From the NCBI RefSeq assembly GCF_003172915.1, contig NZ_QGKU01000031.1, positions 104,170-168,169 of the forward strand: DNA of 64,000 nucleotides, in the 5' to 3' direction. This document shows positions 47,101-55,999 of the stretch, in pieces. The notes below the pieces were generated by a model, which worked only from the letters and a program-made list of their open reading frames with translations, ran no database searches and was not told where the DNA came from. Every line of letters begins with the position of its first letter. The first letter of the stretch is position 1. The stretch comes from Meridianimarinicoccus roseus. Lineage in GTDB: Bacteria > Pseudomonadota > Alphaproteobacteria > Rhodobacterales > Rhodobacteraceae. Both the position numbers and the translations under genes were made by a program.

Positions 47101-47314
47101 GGTGATGATGACCGCGCTCTCGTTCCTTCTGGGCGTGGTGCCGCTGCTCACCGCATCGGGCGCTGGCGCGGCAAGCCAACGCGCGCTTGGCGTCGCGGTT
47201 TTCGGCGGGATGCTGGCTGCGACGGTGGTCGGCCTGGTGCTGGTTCCGCTGCTCTACATGGTGATGCAGGGCCTGCGCGAACGGATCAAGGGGCAGCCCG
47301 AAACGGCGAGCTGA
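44195..47314 (+). CDS. RND-family (HAE1) efflux transporter
   Basis: 1039-aa proton-driven inner-membrane pump with twelve membrane helices and two large periplasmic loops. The TM4 proton-relay motif GIVVDDAIIVVENVE and the N-terminal FPNITPPVVSVTATYTGA are those of the hydrophobe/amphiphile (AcrB-like) branch. It forms an operon with the adaptor. Substrates cannot be predicted; no TetR- or MarR-type gene is adjacent. Confidence 0.95.
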   Translation: MFSAIFISKPKMAMVISLVLSILGMIGYTALPVEQFPNITPPVVSVTATYTGANSETVETSVAAPIEAQVNGVDDMIYMSSDSTDTGSYSLNVTFAVGTDPDIAAVNVQNRVAQAMAALPSEVTDRGVVTQKAATNMLLVVVLDSPNGTYDEVFLSNYASINLSDALSRVAGVGRADVMTDFAYAMRIWMDPERLASLGLTPNDLVAAIRDQNLEVSAGQIGAPPVPGDQQFQYTITAKGRLTSAAEFENIVVRSGAGGALVRIGDVARVELGSSAYGASGRFSGGPATVLAVYQAPGANALDVADGVRDELERLSAVFPDDMRYNVPFDSTDFVEQSLDDVVETLVIAFVLVISVVFLFLGSWRATIVPAVAIPVSLIGSFAVLMALGMSLNTISLFALVLAIGIVVDDAIIVVENVESIMAREGLPPAEATRKAMTQITGPVIATTLVLLAVFVPVLFMPGISGRLFSQFAITISAAVVISSINALTLSPALCALLLRPRPAALTGPLAVFERGIDTVRGGYVSLVRRIARVSALSLVAVAGIVLAMVVLMGRTPAGFLPLEDNGYLFVDVQLPDAASLARTEAISDRVEARILGIEGVSDTVLVNGFSMLSGAGSNGAMIIVTLDPWDTRQTPQTSADGILAQIRGIAGAEAAASVLAFNPPPISGLGMSAGVEMKVQQTGGGSAQDLASGVGSLVYAANQQPEIAQAYSTFRANVPKYFVDLDRDKAQSLDVAVRDVFGALQAYMGSYYVNDFNLFGRVYRVMLQADGDYRNAVDDISALHVRSAGGAMVPLGTLVDVDEVLGPVLLNRYNMFRSATVTAVPAPGFATGDAIRVLAEQSRTALPPGYAYEWTGTAQQQLEAGGTVQIILGLAVLFGYLFLVAQYESWTMPLAIFMSVTVALLGAVLSVWIVGSDINLYTQIGMIMLIGLGAKNAILIVEFAMERRAAGLNRIEAGLEGAGQRFRAVMMTALSFLLGVVPLLTASGAGAASQRALGVAVFGGMLAATVVGLVLVPLLYMVMQGLRERIKGQPETAS

Positions 47315-47429
47315 CAGAATCGCCACAGCCGCACGCGCGCCGCGTCATGCCGCGGTGCCGCATGTCCCGGCGGCGCCCGGTCCCGACGTTTTCCATGCCG
47401 CTGCGGCACCCCGTCACCGTGTGCGCAAA

Positions 47430-47463
47430 CGTTCGCGCTAACGTGTCACGTTTTGCGCTAACA
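47430..47463 (+). promoter_or_regulatory. Tandem LacI-type operator-like sites upstream of gap
   Basis: CGTTCGCGCTAACG (47430-47443) and GTTTTGCGCTAACA (47450-47463) each match 11 of 14 positions of TGTTAGCGCTAACA, the palindrome recalled for the alphaproteobacterial regulator CceR. Both share GCGCTAAC exactly and are 20 bp apart, two helical turns. They lie 95-128 bp before gap. Confidence 0.5.
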
Positions 47464-47557
47464 CATTCTGTTTACTCCGATTTCTGCTTTCCGGACAGTG
47501 TATGCACAGGTACACAGCGCGCAACCCCGCACGGTCGCCCCTCAGCAGGAGAGTTCC

Positions 47558-48562
47558 ATGACGATCACGATTGGTATCAACGGATTTGGCCGGATCGGCC
47601 GGTGCACCCTCGCCCATATCGCCGAAAGCGGCCGCAACGACGTGCAGGTCGTCAAGCTGAACGCGACCGGGCCGATCGAGACGAACGCGCATCTGCTCAA
47701 ATACGACAGCGTGCATGGCCGCTTCGCCGGGCAGGTCCGGGTCGACGGAAACACGATGGACCTCGGGCGCGGCCCGATGGAGGTGTTCTCCACCTACGAT
47801 CCGCAGGATCTTGACTGGTCCGGCGTCGACGTGGTGCTGGAATGCACCGGCAAGTTCAACGACCGCGATGCCGCCGCCGTGCATCTGGACCGCGGTGCCA
47901 AGCGGGTGCTGGTCTCGGCCCCGGCCAAGCGCGCCGACAAGACGATCGTCTACGGCGTGAACCACCGCGAACTGCTGGCCGACCACCATGTCGTGTCGAA
48001 CGGATCCTGCACCACGAACTGCCTCGCGCCACTGGCGAAGGTGCTGAACGACGCCATCGGCATCGAAAGCGGGATCATGACCACCATCCACAGCTACACC
48101 GGCGACCAGCCGACGCTGGACCGGCGCCACAAGGACCTGTACCGCGCGCGGGCCGCCGCGATGGCGATGATCCCGACCTCCACGGGCGCCGCGAAAGCCC
48201 TGAAAGAGGTTCTGCCAGAGCTTGAAGGCAAGCTGGACGGGACCGCGCTGCGCGTGCCCACGCCGAACGTGTCGGCTGTGGACCTGACCTTCCGGGCCGG
48301 CAAGGACGTGACCGTAGAGAACGTGAACGAGGTGGTGCGCGAAGCCGCGCAAGGACACATGGGCGCCGTTCTGTCCTATGACCCGGAACCGAAGGTATCC
48401 ATCGACTTCAACCACACGACCCATTCTTCGATCTTTGCGCCGGACCAGACCACGGTGGTCGGCGGGCGCATGGTGCGGGTGCTGGCCTGGTATGACAACG
48501 AATGGGGCTTCTCGTGCCGCATGGCCGACGTGGCCGGCGCGATGGGTCGCCTTCTGCACTGA
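47558..48562 (+). CDS. gap: Glyceraldehyde-3-phosphate dehydrogenase
   Basis: 334-aa NAD(P)-dependent type I GAPDH. The Rossmann start is GINGFGRIGR, the catalytic Cys151 is in SNGSCTTNCLAP, and the C-terminal WYDNEWGFSCRM is present. AGGAGA precedes the ATG; the frame is open upstream to 47498, but MTITIGINGFG is the family start. Many Rhodobacterales carry more than one gap gene with different cofactor use; this cannot be judged here. Confidence 0.97.
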   Translation: MTITIGINGFGRIGRCTLAHIAESGRNDVQVVKLNATGPIETNAHLLKYDSVHGRFAGQVRVDGNTMDLGRGPMEVFSTYDPQDLDWSGVDVVLECTGKFNDRDAAAVHLDRGAKRVLVSAPAKRADKTIVYGVNHRELLADHHVVSNGSCTTNCLAPLAKVLNDAIGIESGIMTTIHSYTGDQPTLDRRHKDLYRARAAAMAMIPTSTGAAKALKEVLPELEGKLDGTALRVPTPNVSAVDLTFRAGKDVTVENVNEVVREAAQGHMGAVLSYDPEPKVSIDFNHTTHSSIFAPDQTTVVGGRMVRVLAWYDNEWGFSCRMADVAGAMGRLLH

Positions 48563-48600
48563 CAGGCCGGGGGAGAGACAGTTTCCAAATCGACAGCGAA

Positions 48601-48631
48601 CGAGGCGCCGAGCAAACAAACCGGCGCCTCG
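48601..48631 (+). terminator. Hairpin after gap
   Basis: Perfect 10-bp stem CGAGGCGCCG/CGGCGCCTCG with an 11-nt loop, 38 bp after the gap stop; no T-tract. Confidence 0.4.
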
Positions 48632-49513
48632 CCGCACCTCGCGGGCCCTGCGCGCGGCGTATCAACCGCAACCGGGCGAAATCAGGTCTGGCAAGTGGCG
48701 GCGTTACGGTCGCGGCCGTGTTCAATCCGACCACGTCCGCCCATCGCGGCTTCCGCAAGGTGAAAACCCGTGCTCGGCCTCTGAGGAACCACCCCAACGG
48801 CGGTCGAAGCTGATCCGGCGTTCCCGGAGGGTCGGCGTCAGGCGGCTGGGCCACAAGCGCCTTGTGTAGCGCGAAATCCGGTTCGATCCGGAAATGGCCA
48901 TGCCGGGCCCAATCCATGGCGGCGGACGAAGCTGCCGCAACGCCGCTATTCCGACACACCTTGCAACGAAGGGAAGTAGCAAGGGCCGGACGCCGACCGT
49001 TTGGCATGGCGCTCCACCAGACGTCCGGCTGCGTGGTAGAGGCTCGTTGCTGCGGGTCGGCCTGACCTGCACGGCGCCTTGTACATCGCACAAGCCAAGA
49101 TGCGTGCCCGGCCCACAGGCGCTCGGGGCAAGCTTTCAGGAAGATGGCGGTCATGCCTCCGCTCCCGCCACGTATGACTGCCACGCCGCAGTCGACAACC
49201 ATCGCCGGTGCCGACACGTACAAGACGACCTGCGGTCCCGTCGAAACCATCGGAAGAGCCTTGCGGCGACAACGGGGCGGGCATCAGCGCCTGAGCCATG
49301 CGGGACTGAGGTCGGCATACGTCAACGCGAAGGGGCAGCGCCTTGTGGCGCAGGTGTGCCACGGCTCGTGCGCGATCTTTTCGGGCCCGCATGGCGCTGC
49401 CGCACGGCACAACTGCGCCGAAATACCTACCCATGTCGCCGAGCGACGGGGTCATAAGGGGAAAACCCAAATCCAACCCGATGTGCGAAACACGAAAAAG
49501 CAAGATTTCGGTA
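48632..49513. other. About 880 bp without a supportable gene
   Basis: Between the hairpin after gap and tRNA-Thr no frame on either strand shows a recognisable family, good codon pattern or ribosome binding site. Frames of 185-280 codons exist on the minus strand, but they overlap each other in different frames and read as low-quality sequence. The region could be eroded coding DNA or hold an untranslated RNA. Confidence 0.5.
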
Positions 49514-49588
49514 TGGTGCCGCAGGGGAGGATTGAACTCCCGACCTCACCCTTACCAAGGGTGCGCTCTACCACTGAGCTACTGCGGC
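49514..49588 (-). tRNA. tRNA-Thr (GGT)
   Basis: 75-nt cloverleaf including encoded CCA: acceptor stem GCCGCAG/CTGCGGC, D-arm GCTCAGTGGTAGAGC, anticodon stem CACCC/GGGTG with loop TTGGTAA (anticodon GGT), and T-arm with GTTCAATCC. Confidence 0.97.
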
Positions 49589-49771
49589 GATGCCGGTGAC
49601 CGGCTGGCGTGGCAGGGCTGATAGACGCAAAGCGCAGGCCGCGCAAGGCCCCAGCGCCCGGCTTTCGGGGATTTTTCTGAACCCTCCGCGCGGGCGGCGG
49701 CGCGCCGCTTGCCGCGCGATGGGCACCGCGCCCGCTGGACCGGCGCACGGGCCTGCGTTAGGGAAGTGCGC

Positions 49772-49960
49772 ATGACCGACGATACGCCCGAAAAACCCGG
49801 CACACCCGCCCAGCGCAGCGACCGCGGCCGCCCCGATCAGGCCGCAAGGTCGAACGCGACCGACCGTGATGCCCGCCTGAAGGCCGCGCTGCGCGCCAAC
49901 TTGGCCCGGCGCAAGGCGCAGACCCGCGCGCGCCGTGCCGCCACCGACCCCGAGGACTGA
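49772..49960 (+). CDS. Small basic, Arg/Ala-rich protein upstream of murA
   Basis: 62-aa hydrophilic protein with a Pro/Asp-rich N-terminus and a strongly basic helix ([20 protein letters not shown] followed by RARRAA). AGGGAAG lies before the ATG, and it ends 4 bp before murA, so it heads the operon. Its function is unknown; the composition suggests nucleic-acid contact, but that is a guess. Confidence 0.7.
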   Translation: MTDDTPEKPGTPAQRSDRGRPDQAARSNATDRDARLKAALRANLARRKAQTRARRAATDPED

Positions 49961-49964
49961 ACAC

Positions 49965-51230
49965 ATGGACAAGATCGTCGTGCATGGCGGCGCCGAACTG
50001 TCGGGCTCCATCCCGATCGCCGGCGCGAAGAACGCCTGCCTCGCCCTGATGCCCGCGACGCTGCTGTCGGACGAGCCGCTTACGCTGACCAACGCGCCGC
50101 GCCTGTCCGATATCGCGACGATGGGCGAACTGCTCGCCTCTCTCGGAGTGGAAGTGTCGCGGATGCAGGACGGCAAGGTCGTCGCGCTGTCCAGCCACGC
50201 GCTGACCAGCCACGTCGCCGACTACGAGATCGTGCGCAAGATGCGCGCCTCGAACCTCGTGCTGGGCCCGCTGCTGGCACGCGCGGGGCGCGCAGTGGTG
50301 TCGCTGCCGGGCGGTTGTGCCATCGGCGCACGCCCGATGGACATCCATGTCACCGCGCTCGAGGCGCTTGGCGCCACGATTGAGCTGCGCGACGGCTACC
50401 TGCATGCCGAGGCTCCCGGCGGGCTGAAAGGCGCGCGCGTCGCCATGCGCTTCCCGTCGGTCGGCGCGACCGAGAACACGCTGATGGCAGCGGTGCTGGC
50501 CAAGGGCACCACGGTGATCGAGAACGCCGCGCGCGAGCCCGAGATCGTGGACCTGGCGCAGTGTCTGACCGCGATGGGCGCGCATATCGAAGGCGCGGGC
50601 GGGCCGGCCATCACGATCGAAGGCGTGGACCGGCTGCACGGCGCGACCCATGCCGTTGTGCCCGACCGCATAGAGCTTGGCACCTACATGCTTGCGCCGG
50701 CCATCGCGGGCGGCTCGGTCAACCTCGTTGGGGGGCGGCTGGGTCTGCTGACCGCGTTCTGCGAGAAGCTGGAGGCCGCCGGCGTAGAGATCACCGAAAC
50801 CGATGACGGGCTGCGCGTCACCCGCCGCAACGGGCGGGTCAGCGCCGTCGATGTCGTGACCGAGGTATTCCCCGGCTTCCCCACCGACCTGCAGGCGCAG
50901 ATGATGGCGCTTATGTGCACCGCCGAAGGCACCAGCGTGCTGGAGGAGCGGATCTTCGAAAACCGCTTCATGCATGCGCCCGAACTGGTGCGGATGGGCG
51001 CGCAGATCGACGTGCAGGGGGGCGTCGCCACCGTCACCGGCGTCGACCGGCTGCGCGGCGCGCCGGTCATGGCGACCGACCTCAGGGCCAGCGTCTCGCT
51101 CATCCTTGCAGGCCTCGCCGCCGAAGGCGAGACGGTCGTGAACCGGGTCTATCACCTCGATCGCGGCTACGAACGTGTGGAGCAGAAACTCGGCGCCTGT
51201 GGCGCGCGGATCGAAAGGGTGCGCGGATGA
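49965..51230 (+). CDS. murA: UDP-N-acetylglucosamine 1-carboxyvinyltransferase
   Basis: 421-aa MurA: transfers enolpyruvate from PEP to UDP-GlcNAc, the committed step of peptidoglycan synthesis. The N-terminal [16 protein letters not shown], the active-site loop [12 protein letters not shown] with Cys118 (the fosfomycin-sensitive form) and the [17 protein letters not shown] segment are present. The stop overlaps the next start by 4 nt. Confidence 0.97.
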   Translation: MDKIVVHGGAELSGSIPIAGAKNACLALMPATLLSDEPLTLTNAPRLSDIATMGELLASLGVEVSRMQDGKVVALSSHALTSHVADYEIVRKMRASNLVLGPLLARAGRAVVSLPGGCAIGARPMDIHVTALEALGATIELRDGYLHAEAPGGLKGARVAMRFPSVGATENTLMAAVLAKGTTVIENAAREPEIVDLAQCLTAMGAHIEGAGGPAITIEGVDRLHGATHAVVPDRIELGTYMLAPAIAGGSVNLVGGRLGLLTAFCEKLEAAGVEITETDDGLRVTRRNGRVSAVDVVTEVFPGFPTDLQAQMMALMCTAEGTSVLEERIFENRFMHAPELVRMGAQIDVQGGVATVTGVDRLRGAPVMATDLRASVSLILAGLAAEGETVVNRVYHLDRGYERVEQKLGACGARIERVRG

Positions 51231-51706
51231 CGGAAGATGCCCGCTTCGAAGACGGGGCCGAACGACCGCTTCGGCTGGTCGCGCAGACCGCGGACGACGT
51301 GCCGGTGATCTCGGCACTGGTGCAGGACGCGGTGTTCCCCGCATCGGAAATGACATGGGACCGCGGCGCGCGGCGCTTCGCGCTGCTGCTCAACCGCTTC
51401 CGCTGGGAGGATCGCGCCCGCGCCGAACGGCAGGGCCGCGCCTATGAACGGGTCCAATCGTTGCTCGTCGTCGGCGATGTTCTGTCCGTCGCGTCGTCCG
51501 GGGTGGACCGGCGCGACGATGCACTGGTCGTGTCGCTGCTGTCGGTGACCTTTACCCCCGGCGCGGATGGCAGCGGCGAGGTTCTGCTGACAATGGCAGG
51601 GGACGGAGCGATCCGGCTGACGGTGGAGTGCATCGATCTTGCCCTGCGCGACGTCACCCGCCCCTACCGGGCACCATCGGGCAAGGCGCCGGGGCACGAC
51701 ATCTGA
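51227..51706 (+). CDS. DUF2948 family protein
   Basis: 159-aa protein with the DUF2948 pattern: [34 protein letters not shown] and [19 protein letters not shown]. Translationally coupled to murA (ATGA). Widespread in alphaproteobacteria next to murA and hisD; function unknown. Confidence 0.92.
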   Translation: MTEDARFEDGAERPLRLVAQTADDVPVISALVQDAVFPASEMTWDRGARRFALLLNRFRWEDRARAERQGRAYERVQSLLVVGDVLSVASSGVDRRDDALVVSLLSVTFTPGADGSGEVLLTMAGDGAIRLTVECIDLALRDVTRPYRAPSGKAPGHDI

Positions 51707-51786
51707 ACCCGCGCGGCGGCCAGAGCGGCAAACCGTCCCTTGAGGCGACCGTTCCGGGGCGCTAACACCGCGCAAAGGGGAATGAC

Positions 51787-53097
51787 ATGCCGCAATTTCT
51801 GGACACTTCCGATCCCGGTTTCGAAACCGCCTTTGCCGCTCTGCTGACGGCCAAGCGCGAGGACGCGCCCGATGTGGACGACGCCGTCGCCGGGATCATC
51901 GCCGATGTGCGCGCGCGCGGCGATGCTGCCGTGATCGAGTTGACGGCGAAGTTCGACCGGCTGGACCTGACCCCCGAAACGCTCGCCTTCTCGCAGGACG
52001 AGATCGACGCAGCCTGCGCCCGCGTCTCGCCCGAGGACCGCGCGGCGCTGGAACTGGCATCTGCCCGCATTCGCGCCTATCATGATCGCCAGATGCCCGC
52101 GGACGCAAGCTGGACCGATGACAGCGGCGCTACGCTTGGCTGGCGCTGGTCGCCGGTCGGAGCGGCTGGTCTTTATGTGCCGGGCGGGCTGGCCTCCTAC
52201 CCTTCGTCGGTGCTGATGAATGCCATTCCGGCTCAGGTCGCGGGCGTGCCCCGGCTGGTGGTGTGCGCGCCCACGCCGGATGGGGTGGCGAACCCGCTGG
52301 TGCTGCTGGCAGCGCGCCTGTCGGGCGTCGACACGGTCTACCGGATCGGCGGCGCGCAGGCGATCGCGGCGTTGGCCTATGGCACTGAAACGATCGCGCC
52401 GGTGGACAAGATCACCGGCCCCGGCAATGCCTATGTCGCCGCGGCCAAGCGGCGCGTTTTCGGCCGTGTCGGGATCGACATGATCGCGGGCCCGTCCGAG
52501 ATCCTCGTGATCGCCGATGCGGACAACGACCCGGACTGGATCGCGGTGGATCTGCTCAGCCAGGCCGAACATGACGAAAGCGCCCAGTCGATCCTCATCA
52601 CCGACGACGCCACCTTCGGCCAGGCCGTCGCCAAGGCGGTGGAAGCCCGTCTGAAGACACTGGAGCGGCGCGCCATCGCCGGGCCAAGCTGGCGGGACTT
52701 CGGCGCGGTCATCACCGTGCGCGACCTTGCCGAGGCCGCCGTGCTGAGCGACCGGATCGCGCCCGAACATCTGGAACTGTGCGTCGCCGATCCCGAAGCG
52801 CTGTCCGCCCGCATCACCCATGCCGGGGCGATTTTCCTTGGCGCGTGGACGCCCGAGGCGATCGGCGATTACATCGGCGGGCCGAACCACGTGCTGCCGA
52901 CCGCGCGCTCGGCGCGGTTCTCCAGCGGGCTGTCGGTGATGGATTTCGTCAAGCGCACCACGCTGGCCCGGATGACCCCCGGCGCGTTGCGCGCGGTCGG
53001 CCCGTCAGCGGAACGGCTGGCACGGTCGGAAAGCCTGGAGGCGCACGCGCTGTCCGTGCGCGCGCGACTCGACCGGCTGAACGAGGCCGCGGAATGA
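51787..53097 (+). CDS. hisD: Histidinol dehydrogenase
   Basis: 436-aa zinc enzyme oxidising L-histidinol to L-histidine in two NAD-linked steps. Family stretches: VGAAGLYVPGGLASYPSSVL, IGGAQAIAALAYGT, AGPSEILVIAD, DLLSQAEHDESAQSIL with zinc/catalytic residues, and IAPEHLELC. Its last four bases overlap the UPF0262 start. Confidence 0.97.
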   Translation: MPQFLDTSDPGFETAFAALLTAKREDAPDVDDAVAGIIADVRARGDAAVIELTAKFDRLDLTPETLAFSQDEIDAACARVSPEDRAALELASARIRAYHDRQMPADASWTDDSGATLGWRWSPVGAAGLYVPGGLASYPSSVLMNAIPAQVAGVPRLVVCAPTPDGVANPLVLLAARLSGVDTVYRIGGAQAIAALAYGTETIAPVDKITGPGNAYVAAAKRRVFGRVGIDMIAGPSEILVIADADNDPDWIAVDLLSQAEHDESAQSILITDDATFGQAVAKAVEARLKTLERRAIAGPSWRDFGAVITVRDLAEAAVLSDRIAPEHLELCVADPEALSARITHAGAIFLGAWTPEAIGDYIGGPNHVLPTARSARFSSGLSVMDFVKRTTLARMTPGALRAVGPSAERLARSESLEAHALSVRARLDRLNEAAE

Positions 53098-53561
53098 CCG
53101 CCCGCCTGTGTGCGGTCACGCTGGAGCCGGGCGATGGTCGCGCCCCCAGCCCGGAGGCCGCGCAGGAACAGAATGTGGCGATCTTCGATCTGCTGGAAGA
53201 AAATCACTTTTCCATTCCCGGCGCGCCGCAGGGCCCCTACCTGCTGACGCTGGGTCTGACGGGCAGCCGCCTTGCTTTCGATCTGCGTTGCGAGGACGGC
53301 ACGGCGGCCGCGCGTTTTACCGTGACCCTGGGCGAGTTGCGCCAGATCGTGAAGGATTACGAGGGCATCTGCGCCAGCTACTACGAGGCTGTCCGCTCGA
53401 AACCGCCGGCCGAGATCGAGAAACTGGACGAAGCCCGCCGCGCGATCCATCACGAGGGCGCGGATACGCTGCGCGCCCTGCTTGACGGGCATGCCGAACT
53501 GGACGACGATACCGCGCGGCGTCTGTTCACGCTGGTCTGTGCGCTGACCGACTCTGCCTGA
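53094..53561 (+). CDS. UPF0262 family protein
   Basis: 155-aa UPF0262 protein: EQNVAIFDLLEENHFSIPG, LRQIVKDYEGICASYYEA and ARRAIHHEGADTLRALL. Coupled to hisD by ATGA. It belongs to the conserved hisD-infA neighbourhood of alphaproteobacteria; function unknown. Confidence 0.93.
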   Translation: MTARLCAVTLEPGDGRAPSPEAAQEQNVAIFDLLEENHFSIPGAPQGPYLLTLGLTGSRLAFDLRCEDGTAAARFTVTLGELRQIVKDYEGICASYYEAVRSKPPAEIEKLDEARRAIHHEGADTLRALLDGHAELDDDTARRLFTLVCALTDSA

Positions 53562-53670
53562 TCCGCCGCATCGCGAGCGCGCGGCACGGTTTACCCCTTG
53601 AAAATCTGCGCTGCTTGGCGCATCTAGTCGCGTGCTCGCAGCTTGGCGGGCGATTTTGAACGGAGTGACC

Positions 53671-53889
53671 ATGGCCAAGGAAGAAATGCTCGAATTTCCC
53701 GGCGTCGTGAAGGAACTCCTGCCGAACGCGACATTCCGGGTCGAGCTTGAAAACGGCCATGAGATCATCGCACACACGGCAGGAAAGATGCGCAAGAACC
53801 GTATCCGGGTTCTGGCAGGAGACAAGGTGCAGGTCGAAATGACCCCTTACGACCTGACCAAGGGTCGGATCAACTATCGCTTCAAGTAA
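53671..53889 (+). CDS. infA: Translation initiation factor IF-1
   Basis: 72-aa S1/OB-fold protein [20 protein letters not shown] with [20 protein letters not shown] and [17 protein letters not shown], the complete IF-1. GGAG lies before the start; an upstream in-frame ATG is not used by the family. Confidence 0.98.
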   Translation: MAKEEMLEFPGVVKELLPNATFRVELENGHEIIAHTAGKMRKNRIRVLAGDKVQVEMTPYDLTKGRINYRFK

Positions 53890-53899
53890 AGGCGACGTG

Positions 53900-54526
53900 A
53901 TGAGCGAACCGCAGCCCCCGGCCCTGCACGGCGGGGCTGTCTCCCCGCGGCTCGTGCTTGGGTCGGGCAGCCCCCGTCGGCGCGAACTTCTGGGCGTTCT
54001 CGGCATCGTGCCAGACGCAGTGCAGCCCCCCGACATAGATGAAACGCCCCGGCCGGGCGAGACGCCACGCGGCTACTGCGCGCGCATCGCCCGCGAAAAG
54101 GCCGCGGCGGTGGCGACCGAGGCGGACGACATCGTGCTGTGCGCCGACACGACCGTGGCGATGGGCCGCCGGATCATGGGCAAACCCCGCGATGCGGGCG
54201 AGGCGGCGCAGTTTCTGCTTGCACTGTCCGGGCGGCGCCACCGCGTCATCACGTCGGTCTGCGTGCGCCGCGGTGACCGGACTTGGCACCGCGACGTTGA
54301 GAGCCGGGTCCGGATGAAGCCGCTGTCCGACCTCGAACTCAACGCTTATCTCGCCACCGGCGACTGGCAGGGCAAGGCCGGCGGCTACGGAATACAGGGG
54401 CCCGCCGGCGCATTCATTCCGTGGACCTCGGGGTCCTTCAGCGCCATCGTCGGGCTTCCACTTGCTGAAACGGCTGCGCTTCTGGCGGCGGCGGGTTTCC
54501 CCGTCTGGCAGCAGGTGGCAGCATGA
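53900..54526 (+). CDS. maf: Maf-type nucleoside triphosphate pyrophosphatase
   Basis: 208-aa Maf/YceF-YhdE family house-cleaning enzyme hydrolysing non-canonical or modified NTPs. Features: [66 protein letters not shown]. Start ATG 53900 (GTG at 53897 possible). It lies between infA and the RNase E/G gene and overlaps the latter by 4 nt. Confidence 0.93.
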   Translation: MSEPQPPALHGGAVSPRLVLGSGSPRRRELLGVLGIVPDAVQPPDIDETPRPGETPRGYCARIAREKAAAVATEADDIVLCADTTVAMGRRIMGKPRDAGEAAQFLLALSGRRHRVITSVCVRRGDRTWHRDVESRVRMKPLSDLELNAYLATGDWQGKAGGYGIQGPAGAFIPWTSGSFSAIVGLPLAETAALLAAAGFPVWQQVAA

Positions 54527-55557
54527 AGGGTGCCCAGATCCTGATCGACACGCTGCGGGGGCGCACCGCTGCGGCGCTGATGCGTGACGGGCAGCTCGAT
54601 GATCTTCTGATCGACCCGCCAGACGAAATCCCCCGCCCCGGTGCAATTTACCGCGCGCGAGTGGACCGCCCGATGAAGGGCATGGGGGGACGGATGCTCG
54701 CCCTGCCTGACGGGAGCGCCTACCTGCGGCAGGGGCTTGATCTTGCCCCCGGCGCCCCCCTGCTGGTGCAGGTGACGGGCTATGCCGAGCCGGGAAAGGC
54801 CGTGCCCGTGACGGCGAAGATCCTGTTCAAGAGCCGGTATTGCATCGTGACGCCGGGCGCACCCGGTCAGAACATCTCGCGCAGCATCAAGGACGAGGAA
54901 GCGCGCGTGCGCCTGCGCGGGGTGCTGGCCGGGTTCGACATCCCAGAAAGCATGGGCGTCATCCTGCGGTCGGCGGCACAAGCCGCACCGGATGACGACG
55001 TGGCAGACGATATCGCCGCGACGCTGGACCTTGCGCTGGCCGTTGCCGCATCCGACGACGGGCTGCCCGAATTGCTGCTGGACGGCCCGGCGCCGGACCT
55101 GCTGGCCTGGCGCGACTGGTCCGACGTGGCAGCAGCGGACGTGGTGCAAACGGCGGGCTGTTTCGACAGCCACGGCGCGACCGACGCGATCGCCGCCTTG
55201 CGCCAGCCCCGCATTGCGCTTGCAGGCGGCGGCCACATGTATGTGGAACCGACGCGAGCGCTGGTTGCGGTGGACGTGAACACCGGCACCGACACGAGCC
55301 TGGCGGCCGGGCTGAAGGTCAACATCGCTGCGGCACGCACCCTGCCCCGCGCGCTGCGCCTGCGCGGCCTCGGCGGCCAGATCACGGTGGATTTCGCGCC
55401 CATGGCCAAGAAGGACCGGCGCAGTTTCGAGCAGACGGTGCGCGCGGCCTTGCGCGTCTGTCCGGTCGAGACCGCGCTGATCGGATGGACGCCTCTGGGC
55501 CACATGGAGCTGAGCCGCAAGCGCGAACGATTGCCGCTGGAGGCTGCGCTGGGATGA
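54523..55557 (+). CDS. Short RNase E/G-family protein
   Basis: 344-aa member of the RNase E/G family. An S1-like insertion ([20 protein letters not shown]) is followed by the RNase H-like core. Both metal-binding Asp positions of the catalytic site are kept: [12 protein letters not shown] and [15 protein letters not shown]. It lacks the C-terminal half of RNase E and is about 150 residues shorter than RNase G. It is coupled to maf and yacG by ATGA overlaps. A full-length rne is expected elsewhere in the genome. Confidence 0.85.
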   Translation: MKGAQILIDTLRGRTAAALMRDGQLDDLLIDPPDEIPRPGAIYRARVDRPMKGMGGRMLALPDGSAYLRQGLDLAPGAPLLVQVTGYAEPGKAVPVTAKILFKSRYCIVTPGAPGQNISRSIKDEEARVRLRGVLAGFDIPESMGVILRSAAQAAPDDDVADDIAATLDLALAVAASDDGLPELLLDGPAPDLLAWRDWSDVAAADVVQTAGCFDSHGATDAIAALRQPRIALAGGGHMYVEPTRALVAVDVNTGTDTSLAAGLKVNIAAARTLPRALRLRGLGGQITVDFAPMAKKDRRSFEQTVRAALRVCPVETALIGWTPLGHMELSRKRERLPLEAALG

Positions 55558-55745
55558 CCTGCCCGATCTGCCGCAAGGCCGCGCCGACCGCCGACTACCG
55601 CCCGTTCTGCAGCCGCCGCTGCGCCGATATCGACCTCGGCAAATGGTTGACCGGAAGCTACGCGATCCCGGCGGACGATGACCCCGAGGACAGCCCAGAC
55701 CTGCCGCGCGAACCTGGCGGCGAAACGTCCGAAAAACCCCACTGA
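55554..55745 (+). CDS. yacG: DNA gyrase inhibitor YacG-type zinc protein
   Basis: 63-aa zinc protein with the four-Cys pattern CPIC and FCSRRC, then [14 protein letters not shown] and an acidic C-terminal tail, the normal YacG layout. It binds gyrase in E. coli. It is the last gene of the murA-led operon. Confidence 0.93.
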   Translation: MTCPICRKAAPTADYRPFCSRRCADIDLGKWLTGSYAIPADDDPEDSPDLPREPGGETSEKPH

Positions 55746-55819
55746 ATTTGCGATTTGGCCTCTGGACACCCGCGCGGCGACCGCTTAGAACGCCCAAACC
55801 CGAACGTAAGACGTTCCCC

Positions 55820-55896
55820 GTGCCCGGGTAGCTCAGGGGTAGAGCAGTGGATTGAAAATCCTCGTGTCGGTGGTTCGATTCCGCCCCCGGGCACCA
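55820..55896 (+). tRNA. tRNA-Phe (GAA)
   Basis: 77 nt including CCA: acceptor stem GTGCCCGGG region pairing with the CCCGGGCAC end, D-arm GCTCAGGGGTAGAGC, anticodon loop TTGAAAA (anticodon GAA) and T-arm GGTTCGATTCC. The anticodon stem has one T-T opposition. Its 3' end is the integration site of the following element. Confidence 0.95.
55881..55896. repeat. attL: 3' end of tRNA-Phe
   Basis: CCGCCCCCGGGCACCA, identical over 16 bp to 63027-63042. The tRNA side stays functional. Confidence 0.88.
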
Positions 55897-55999
55897 TTTT
55901 ACCAAAGATATGATATATAAATCAGTTGGTTAAGAATCTGTCTGACTTTCTTATCCACCCCTGTGTCCACCTTTTGGCGGTCGCTGCCCGTCTTGGCAG

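Noticed and set aside
44693..47326. 877-codon minus-strand frame under the RND pump gene
   Set aside because: Antisense to a clear RND transporter; translation is His/Arg/Asp-rich without domains.
48946..49503. 185-codon minus-strand frame before tRNA-Thr
   Set aside because: No family, no good ribosome binding site, overlaps other frames of equal quality.
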